DNA of 15,249 bases from Chloroflexota bacterium. Lineage in GTDB: Bacteria; Chloroflexota; Dehalococcoidia; Dehalococcoidales; Fen-1064. Every line of letters begins with the position of its first letter. Within the stretch, counting starts at the first letter, position 1. The notes under the pieces are model-generated. The model was not told where the DNA came from. It made no database searches and saw only the letters and a list, made by a program, of their open reading frames with translations. Positions 6,062 to 15,249 of this stretch are shown here, one piece after another. The stretch is taken from assembly GCA_026389745.1 (NCBI GenBank), contig JAPLHG010000028.1, positions 1-15,249 on the forward strand. The letters are read 5' to 3'. Position numbers and translations under genes: made by a program.

Positions 6062-6808
6062 ATGATGCAGAAAAAATATCTATTGTTTGCTACCATTACA
6101 GCTCTTTTACTAATGGCTATTTTGCTCTGTGGGTGTCAACAGGCAGGGTCGTCTTTGGGGGGAGTGTCTGCCAGTCAGCAAGAGGGAATCTGGGTAACCG
6201 GTCAGGGTAAGGTAACGGTGGCGCCTGATGTGGTTAATGTGCAACTGGGTATTGAAGCTCAGTCGCAGTCCGTTGCTGATGCTCAGAGCCAGGCAGTCAA
6301 AGCAATGGATGATGTAATGGCTGCCTTAACTTCCAACGGCGTAGCACGGAAGGATATTCAGACTCAATACTACAGTATTCAACAATTAACCAAGTGGGAT
6401 AATGATAAACAGCAAGAGGTACCTGCGGGTTATCAGGTTACAAATATAGTAACCGCTAAAATCAGGGATCCTGACAATGCTGGCACCGTCATTGACGCAG
6501 TAACTACGGCGGGGGGCGATTTAACCCGCATTGATAGTCTTCAGTTCACAATAGATGACCCCACAGTATACTACGACCAGGCACGGGAAAAGGCAATGGC
6601 TGATGCCAAAGATACGGCAACGCAGTTAGCTAACTTGTCTGGTGTGAAACTCGGCAAACCAATCTACATCTCGGAAAGCGGGGCATCGGTACCACAGCCC
6701 CAAGTAATACTGGCGAAATCAACTACAGATGCGGGTACCTCAACCCCCATAAGCCCGGGTGAATTGGAGATTAGTCTTACGGTTCAGGTAACCTATGCTA
6801 TCCGATGA
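6062..6808 (+). CDS. SIMPL-domain (DUF541) lipoprotein
   Basis: The 248-residue protein starts with a signal peptide (MQKKYLLFA, then ALLLMAILLCGC). Its lipobox-like LCGC puts the lipidated cysteine at position 25, so it is probably anchored on the outer face of the membrane. The SIMPL domain spans about 42-247: ITVTGQGK-type opening (IWVTGQGKVTVAPDVVNVQLGI), SVADAQSQAVKAMDDVMAAL, GVARKDIQTQYYSI, GYQVTNIVTAKIRD and ending LEISLTVQVTYAIR. Family members include periplasmic proteins of stress or oxidative-damage phenotypes and a partner of interleukin-receptor-associated signalling in animals; the biochemical role is not settled. GGAGGGAG at 6050-6057 supports ATG 6062. It is the third gene of the sigma operon, 71 bp after the anti-sigma gene, and is probably a regulon output. 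Confidence 0.88.
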   Translation: MMQKKYLLFATITALLLMAILLCGCQQAGSSLGGVSASQQEGIWVTGQGKVTVAPDVVNVQLGIEAQSQSVADAQSQAVKAMDDVMAALTSNGVARKDIQTQYYSIQQLTKWDNDKQQEVPAGYQVTNIVTAKIRDPDNAGTVIDAVTTAGGDLTRIDSLQFTIDDPTVYYDQAREKAMADAKDTATQLANLSGVKLGKPIYISESGASVPQPQVILAKSTTDAGTSTPISPGELEISLTVQVTYAIR

Positions 6809-6854
6809 TAGCAATTATTATTCGAGAAGAGCTAGGAAGAGGAGGTGATGTTAG

Positions 6855-7601
6855 GTGTCTAAAAAGTTCAAAATTCTATTAGTGGTGGTATCGGCGGTCG
6901 TAGCATTAGCAGTTGGTGGCGGTGTGGCAGTTATGGCGCAGGGAGACCAGCCTACCCAGAGTAATCCACTCTTTGCCAAAGTAGCTACAATCCTGAACAT
7001 TACGGAACAGCAACTCACTGATGCCCTCAAACAAGCCAGAGTGCAAATATCTAATGAGACTATTGACCAGTGGCTTGCCAAGGCAGTTGGAAATAATGCC
7101 ATTACCCAGGACGAAGCGAATAAAATTGAGGATTGGCTGGCTCAGAGACCAGACCCTTCGGACAAGGATGCATGGAAAGCGTGGCTGGCTCTGAAACCAG
7201 AAATCTCCAAGACGGGGTACCTGAAGGGTCTTCTGGGAGCACCGGGCAGACTAAGACTTTATGCTTATTTCACGGGTGCGTCTGGAATCGGCACCGGGGT
7301 GTTAATGCAAAAAGTGGCGGCGATACTGAACATTGATGAACAGGCACTCCTCAGTGCCTTCCAACAGGCAAGGGCGCAACTTCGGGATGAGAATGTTGTG
7401 GAGGCACTGGACAAAGCGGTGGCGAATGGGAAGATTACCCAGGACGAAGCGAACCAGATTCAATCCTGGTGGGCGCAGAGACCAGCAGCTTTGGAAAAAC
7501 TTATGCCTAGCGCCGGGCTGGGCGGACCCCGACAGGGTGGGCGCGGAAATCTTCTACAGCAACAATTCCGCAATAGAATTAAATCTCAGAACTCCCAGTA
7601 A
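6855..7601 (+). CDS. Secreted or anchored protein with two 61-residue repeats
   Basis: The 248-residue protein has an N-terminal signal or anchor (about 5-28, ILLVVVSAVVALAVGGGVAVMAQG). It then carries two copies of a helical repeat, residues 39-99 and 150-210, identical at 35 of 61 positions. Each opens with KVA.ILNI.EQ, contains ITQDEAN, and ends W.AQRP. ITQDEA is reminiscent of DUF2680/YckD-type repeats, but I do not assign the family firmly. The C-terminus is Gly/Arg/Gln-rich (GGPRQGGRGN and QQQFRNRIK). The start is GTG 6855 behind a near-perfect AGGAGGTGAT (6840-6849). It lies 46 bp after the SIMPL gene and just before a strong terminator, so it is the last gene of the sigma operon. Its function is unknown; an extracytoplasmic structural, ligand-binding or sensing role is plausible. 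Confidence 0.8.
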   Translation: MSKKFKILLVVVSAVVALAVGGGVAVMAQGDQPTQSNPLFAKVATILNITEQQLTDALKQARVQISNETIDQWLAKAVGNNAITQDEANKIEDWLAQRPDPSDKDAWKAWLALKPEISKTGYLKGLLGAPGRLRLYAYFTGASGIGTGVLMQKVAAILNIDEQALLSAFQQARAQLRDENVVEALDKAVANGKITQDEANQIQSWWAQRPAALEKLMPSAGLGGPRQGGRGNLLQQQFRNRIKSQNSQ

Positions 7602-7618
7602 TTTAATGTTGGTATTTT

Positions 7619-7661
7619 AATAATAAGGGGCGTCTTTAACGTTGACGCCCCTTATTATTTT
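7619..7661 (+). terminator. Strong intrinsic terminator of the sigma operon
   Basis: Arms 7619-7634 (AATAATAAGGGGCGTC) and 7644-7659 form a perfect 16-bp stem with a GC-rich core and a 9-nt loop. The 3' side runs into TTATTATTTT. It begins 17 bp after the stop at 7601. The A-rich 5' arm means it could also act on - strand transcripts arriving from ruvB. Confidence 0.9.
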
Positions 7662-7682
7662 CTATAATAAATCTTAATCTAA

Positions 7683-7700
7683 TTCTTATTATAACAAGAA
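7683..7700. repeat. Near-perfect 18-bp palindrome
   Basis: TTCTTATTATAACAAGAA reads the same on both strands at 16 of 18 positions. It lies between the converging sigma-operon terminator and the ruvB 3' end, where an operator would be unexpected. It may be chance in AT-rich DNA or part of a 3' end structure. Confidence 0.3.
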
Positions 7701-7801
7701 GGGCATAATGGTCTCACTTTAGTTGTCTCTATTTGCTTGCCAAGTTTGTGGCAAAACTTTTCCGGGTAATTAGGGTTTTTGTGCTTTTCTACACCGTATT
7801 C

Positions 7802-8824
7802 TTACAAAAGTGTCTGCTGGGCAGTTTGATCTTTATTGTAGGGGATTCCTAGATGCTGGTAAGCGCGTGGAGTTGCTACCCTGCCCCGCGGCGTGCGGTC
7901 GAGAAACCCGAGTTGTAACAGGTAAGGTTCATAGACATCCATAATGGTGTCAGCCTCTTCGCTGATGGAGGCGGCAATGGTTTCCAGTCCTACGGGTCCC
8001 CCATTAAACTTCTCAATGATAGTATGCAGTACCTTGCGGTCAAGGTCATCCAGTCCTATGGGGTCTACCTCCAGCTTGGACAGAGCCTCAATGGCTACTT
8101 CTTTAGTGATAATGCCTTGTGCTTTCACCTGGGCGTAGTCTCTGACCCGCTTGAGTAATCTATTTGCCACGCGTGGTGTTCCCCTGGCACGGCTGGCGAT
8201 TTCCTCCAGGCCGTCAGATTCCGCCTTAATTCGAAGAATCTGAGCGGAGCGTTTGATGATTGACTTGATAGCTTCCTGTTCATAGAAATCAAGGTGATAG
8301 ACGCCGCCAAAGCGGTCTCGGAGGGGTGGGCTAAGCAGAGCATAGCGGGTCGTCGCCCCAATCAGAGTGAAAGGTGGCAGGCTGAGTCGTAAACTTCGTG
8401 CGCCGGGTCCCTTACCGATGACAAGGTCAAGAGCGGAATCTTCCATTGCCGGGTACAGAATTTCCTCCACTGCTCGACCGAGCCGATGGATTTCGTCAAT
8501 GAACAGGACATCCTGCTTTTTCAGGTTAGTCAGTATGGCGGCGAGGTCGCCGGTGCGTTCTATGGCAGGACCTGACGTGATTCTGATTTGCACGCCCAAC
8601 TCGGCGGCAACAATATAGGCAAGAGTTGTTTTGCCCAATCCCGGAGGGCCGTAGAGCAGCATATGGTCAAGGGCTTCGCCCCGTTTCCGGGCAGCGGCAA
8701 TGGCAATGAGCAGGTTTTCCTTGACCTTACTCTGCCCGATGAAGTCTGCCATCTGTCGGGGACGGAGGCTGGTTTCCAGCGGGCTGTCTTCAATTATGGG
8801 TTTCCCGGAGACAATGCGTGCGAT
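7802..8824 (-). CDS. ruvB: Holliday junction branch migration ATPase RuvB, with apparent ATC start
   Basis: RuvB is the hexameric AAA+ motor that drives Holliday junction migration with RuvA. Counted from ATG 8752, it has Walker A GPPGLGKTT (35-43), Walker B LFIDEIHRL (83-91), sensor GATTR (132-136), the arginine finger region PPLRDRFG (142-149), the GTPRVANRLLKRVRDYAQ lid segment and a C-terminal winged helix (GGPVGLETIAASI, LGFLDRTPRGR). Starting at ATG 8752 gives 316 residues and loses the usual N-terminus. The same frame stays open upstream to TAA 8839-8837 and encodes ARIVSGKPIIEDSPLETSL followed by RPRQ, exactly the family's usual opening. No ATG, GTG or TTG occurs there. ATC at 8824-8822 lies 7 nt after AAGGA (8836-8832), so I place the start there, giving 340 residues. 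ruvA and ruvC are not adjacent. Confidence 0.93.
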   Translation of the reverse strand: MARIVSGKPIIEDSPLETSLRPRQMADFIGQSKVKENLLIAIAAARKRGEALDHMLLYGPPGLGKTTLAYIVAAELGVQIRITSGPAIERTGDLAAILTNLKKQDVLFIDEIHRLGRAVEEILYPAMEDSALDLVIGKGPGARSLRLSLPPFTLIGATTRYALLSPPLRDRFGGVYHLDFYEQEAIKSIIKRSAQILRIKAESDGLEEIASRARGTPRVANRLLKRVRDYAQVKAQGIITKEVAIEALSKLEVDPIGLDDLDRKVLHTIIEKFNGGPVGLETIAASISEEADTIMDVYEPYLLQLGFLDRTPRGRVATPRAYQHLGIPYNKDQTAQQTLL

Positions 8825-8860
8825 GGCCCTGTCCTTTTACCGGTTAGTCTTTATGGCGGT

Positions 8861-8869
8861 ATTATATCA
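8861..8869 (-). promoter_or_regulatory. Extended -10 promoter element of ruvB
   Basis: On the - strand this reads TGATATAAT, a perfect extended -10 (TGnTATAAT). No clear -35 is present at 16-18 bp, which is typical when the extended element is used. Transcription would start near 8854, about 30 nt before the ATC at 8824, consistent with the longer ruvB reading frame. Confidence 0.6.
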
Positions 8870-8898
8870 TATTTGTGGTCGCTATCTGGTTTTTATTT

Positions 8899-9378
8899 CT
8901 ATGGCTTGGTTGGAACCAATGTCTTGTTGCCGTTCCATCTTAATTTTTGGGTGGTAAACCACTCGAAACCAGAACCTGATAAAATCTGCGGCATCGTCTT
9001 TGCGTAACCAAAGGAATCTGGGATAAAAGCTGTTTTGGGGTTTGGCTCCAAATTTTTCCTTGAAATAAAGCTTCCCATATAAAACCTGTCTAACAAGGGA
9101 TTCTCCGTTAGGCATATTACAATCCGGTTCTAACCACATCCCCCACAATGCTACGTCTCCCGTTTTTCACCTTATCGGTTATCCCTGCGAAAGTTTTCGG
9201 GTATTTTTCTTCCATCCAACTGTACCTTGTGCAGAACTTTGAGCAAAGAAAAACTCAGGATACTTTTCCATCAACTCCCGAACACTTGCTGACGTACTTT
9301 CCCATACCTCACGCTTTCCTGCGGTAGCCAAAGCCATGGAAGGTCTATGTGGGATGTGAAAGTTGCGTATAAAGTGCT
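8899..9378 (-). pseudogene. Decayed GH38 alpha-mannosidase fragment, multiply frameshifted
   Basis: Reading - strand frames in turn gives one continuous GH38-like protein. HIDLPWLW (from 9351) carries the His-Asp zinc pair. Then come VRELMEKYPEFFFAQSSAQ (to 9227), YSWMEEKYPKTFAGI (from 9224), WGMWLEPDCNMPNGESLVRQ (from 9145), and after about 9038 IPDSFGYAKTMPQIL and FTTQKLRWNGN, ending at a stop at 8899-8901. PDSFGY holds the aspartate that is nucleophile and zinc ligand in this family. The reading frame changes at least four times, so no functional enzyme can be made. Only about 160 residues remain of a family usually several times longer; both ends are missing. It sits between the rpoC terminator and the ruvB promoter, suggesting an inserted gene that has decayed in place. 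Confidence 0.85.
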
Positions 9379-9455
9379 CTGGTTAGATTTATTCGCCTTG
9401 CTCAGAGCAGTTTTTCCCCGTTCCCTTTTCAATTGTTTACTCCATCACTAAACAA
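9379..9455. other. Gap between the GH38 remnant and the rpoC terminator
   Basis: No gene, repeat or clear regulatory site was seen. The - strand frame of the HID motif stays open back toward 9400 (residues such as SKANKSNQSTLYATF), so the remnant may begin slightly earlier than the boundary given for it. Confidence 0.4.
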
Positions 9456-9491
9456 AAGTGCCCCGTGAGATATTAGTTCCACGGGGCACTT
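9446..9491 (-). terminator. Intrinsic terminator of rpoBC
   Basis: Arms 9456-9467 and 9480-9491 form a perfect 12-bp stem (AAGTGCCCCGTG) with a GC-rich core and a 12-nt loop. On the - strand it runs into TTTTGTTTAG. It lies 26 bp beyond the rpoC stop. Confidence 0.9.
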
Positions 9492-9517
9492 GATAAAATT
9501 ACTTGGATAGAATTGTA

Positions 9518-13510
<3,993 letters not shown>

Positions 13511-13511
13511 T

Positions 13512-15249
13512 CTATTTTACCTCTTCGGGTTTAATTTCGGTCTCTGCCTTGGGTGCATCAGAGGCTTCGCTTGTAGAAGGTACCTCTTCTCCTACACTTT
13601 CTCCTACACTGGCCTTTATTCCTAGTTTAGGTGGTTCTGGAGTTTCCTTTGCCAAAAGGGTTTTTTCCTCTTCGCTTTCATTAATCACTTCAATGGCAAG
13701 CCCGAGGCTCTGTAATTCTTTAACCAACACTTTGAAGGATTCAGGCACGCTGGGTTGGAGAATATCCTCATTCTTCAAGATTGCCTCATAAGCTTTGGTA
13801 CGTCCGGTAACATCATCGGACTTAATAGTCAGCATCTCTTGAAGGATATGGGCGACGCCATAAGCTTCCAAAGTCCAGACTTCCATTTCGCCGAAGCGTT
13901 GTCCGCCAAACTGTGCTTTGCCACCCAGTGGTTGCTGACTGATGAGAGAGTACGGACCTGTGGAGCGGGCATGCACCTTATCCTCTACAAGGTGATTAAG
14001 TTTCATAATATAGATGTTGCCAACTGTTACGGGTTGGTCGAATGGCTCGCCGGTATACCCATCACGCAGGATGAACTTGCCGGTGGTTGGTGATACCATG
14101 TTTTTCTCTGCCTTAACCTTATGGATGGCTTCTGCCAGCGCCTGAGGTTTCAGGCCTTTTGCGGCAATGCCTAACTCCTCCAACCAAAGTCGCTGGCAGA
14201 TATTTGTTGCCTGCCCGCGATAGCTTTCATTGAACACCTTATCGCCATCGTAACCGCGACTCTTCACCCATGCCTTGGCGATATCAAGATTCATCTCGGA
14301 ATGGTGGTTGCCTGGCGTAAGATTGACAGCACCCGATTGCTGTGCTACCCAGACTCTTGCCAGGCCATCTTCAATCGCAACATCATCAGCACTGTCGAAG
14401 ACTGGTGTTAGCACTTTGAAACCCAATACCTGTGCTACCCAGCCGAGGTGAGTTTCCAACACCTGCCCTATGTTCATACGTGACGGTACGCCGATGGGGT
14501 TAAGGACTATGTCAACCGGTGTCCCATCTGGCAGGAAGGGCATATCTTCAGCAGGGGCGATAATGGAGACTACGCCTTTGTTACCATGACGTCCAGCCAT
14601 TTTATCACCGACAGAGATAGGTCGTTTCTGGGCAATCCAGACCTGTACTTTTCTATTAACACCGGCAGACAGTTCGTCTCCGGCGAAGGTCCTAATGTTG
14701 ACTATTTTGCCCCATTCACCATGCGGAACTCGCAGGGAAGTATCTTTGACTTCTCTGGCTTTCTCGCCAAAGATAGCGCGCAACAATTTTTCTTCTGCGG
14801 ATAGTTCCGTTTCCCCCTTGGGAGTAATCTTCCCGACCAATATGTCATCGGGACCTACTTTGGCACCAATACGAACGATGCCCTCTTTATCAAGCTCCCT
14901 CAGACTTTCTTCGCCAACATTGGGGATGTCCCGTGTAATTTCTTCGGGGCCGAGCTTGGTATCCCGCGCTTCCACTTCGTACTTTTCAATGTGTATCGAG
15001 GTGAAGGAATCGCTTTCCACCAGCCGACTGCTGATGATAATAGCGTCTTCATAGTTGTAGCCGCGCCAACTCATGAAGGCGCAGACCACATTCTGTCCAA
15101 GTGCCAGTTCTCCCTGTTCGGTGGAAGAGCTGTCAACTAGTACCCGCCCTTTCTCCACGCGGTCCCCCTTGTTTACGATAGGGCGTTGATTGATGCAGGT
15201 ACCCTGATTGGTGCGGATGAATTTCAGCAGTTCGTAGGTGTCTTCTTGT
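13512..15249 (-). CDS. rpoB: DNA-directed RNA polymerase subunit beta, C-terminal part (partial)
   Basis: The reading frame stays open from its TAG (13514-13512) to the window edge, so the gene continues outside; GTG 15158 is an internal valine codon in GDRVEKGR, not the start. About 578 C-terminal residues are present. They include RGYNYEDAIIIS, GDKMAGRHGNKG (the lysines near the active site), LNPIGVPSRMNIGQ, LRDGYTGEPFDQPVTVG, ARSTGPYSLISQQPLGGKAQFGGQRFGEMEVWTLEAYG and LQEMLTIKSDDVTGR. These form the core that clamps onto beta' and helps build the active centre. After the last conserved helix (ESFKVLVKELQSLGL) comes a variable acidic tail of about 65 residues rich in Glu, Ser and Pro. It is the first part of an rpoBC operon ending at the 9446-9491 terminator. 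Confidence 0.97.
   Translation of the reverse strand, partial: QEDTYELLKFIRTNQGTCINQRPIVNKGDRVEKGRVLVDSSSTEQGELALGQNVVCAFMSWRGYNYEDAIIISSRLVESDSFTSIHIEKYEVEARDTKLGPEEITRDIPNVGEESLRELDKEGIVRIGAKVGPDDILVGKITPKGETELSAEEKLLRAIFGEKAREVKDTSLRVPHGEWGKIVNIRTFAGDELSAGVNRKVQVWIAQKRPISVGDKMAGRHGNKGVVSIIAPAEDMPFLPDGTPVDIVLNPIGVPSRMNIGQVLETHLGWVAQVLGFKVLTPVFDSADDVAIEDGLARVWVAQQSGAVNLTPGNHHSEMNLDIAKAWVKSRGYDGDKVFNESYRGQATNICQRLWLEELGIAAKGLKPQALAEAIHKVKAEKNMVSPTTGKFILRDGYTGEPFDQPVTVGNIYIMKLNHLVEDKVHARSTGPYSLISQQPLGGKAQFGGQRFGEMEVWTLEAYGVAHILQEMLTIKSDDVTGRTKAYEAILKNEDILQPSVPESFKVLVKELQSLGLAIEVINESEEEKTLLAKETPEPPKLGIKASVGESVGEEVPSTSEASDAPKAETEIKPEEVK

Noticed and set aside
7333..7620. Overlapping + strand frame inside the repeat protein gene
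   Set aside because: It lacks a ribosome binding site and its sequence is a frame-shadow rich in Arg and Trp; the main frame shows the 61-residue repeats.
8588..9007. 139-codon + strand open frame across the ruvB 5' end
   Set aside because: It is antisense to ruvB and the GH38 remnant, with no recognisable protein pattern.
8882..9148. An 88-residue intact small gene on the - strand
   Set aside because: Only its first ~37 residues resemble GH38; the similarity then moves to another frame, so it is part of a broken gene.
13512..15158. GTG at 15158 as the start of rpoB
   Set aside because: The frame continues upstream with conserved RpoB sequence (IRTNQGTCINQRPIV) to the window edge, so the GTG is internal.

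Overview
The window looks like chromosomal core-plus-accessory DNA from a Dehalococcoidia-type Chloroflexota bacterium. This is an inference from gene content: a bacterial Elp3 like the one known from Dehalococcoides, an ECF sigma factor paired with a DUF5667-type membrane anti-sigma protein, and a 1,330-residue RpoC. No rRNA or tRNA gene, CRISPR array or intact insertion sequence was seen.

Left part (1-4289). A gene tail on the + strand ends at 84 and is followed by a near-exact 23-bp direct repeat, a terminator-like hairpin and a long palindrome of MITE/REP type. An elp3 gene (- strand) and a Trm9/ABH8-like SAM methyltransferase (+ strand) then diverge from a 90-bp shared promoter region that holds a perfect 7+7 inverted repeat. 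In eukaryotes these two families make cm5U34 and then mcm5U34 in tRNA anticodons, so the pair suggests a bacterial wobble-uridine pathway. It is followed by a 75-residue zinc-ribbon protein, a 4-oxalocrotonate-tautomerase-like protein and a membrane-anchored protein of unknown function. A RimI-like acetyltransferase with a central insertion faces them.

Middle part (4290-7660). An intergenic region with several inverted repeats leads into a four-gene + strand operon: ECF sigma factor, overlapping anti-sigma-like membrane protein, SIMPL-domain lipoprotein, and a secreted or anchored protein built from two 61-residue repeats. A very strong terminator closes it. This reads as a self-contained envelope signalling unit whose last two genes are likely outputs or sensors.

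Right part (7661-15249, - strand). rpoB (C-terminal part, running off the window) and rpoC are adjacent and end at a strong terminator. Between rpoC and ruvB lies a multiply frameshifted remnant of a GH38 alpha-mannosidase gene. ruvB follows with its own extended -10 promoter. Its family-typical N-terminus extends 24 codons upstream of the first ATG, into a stretch with no ATG, GTG or TTG, where a Shine-Dalgarno sequence is correctly spaced from an ATC codon.
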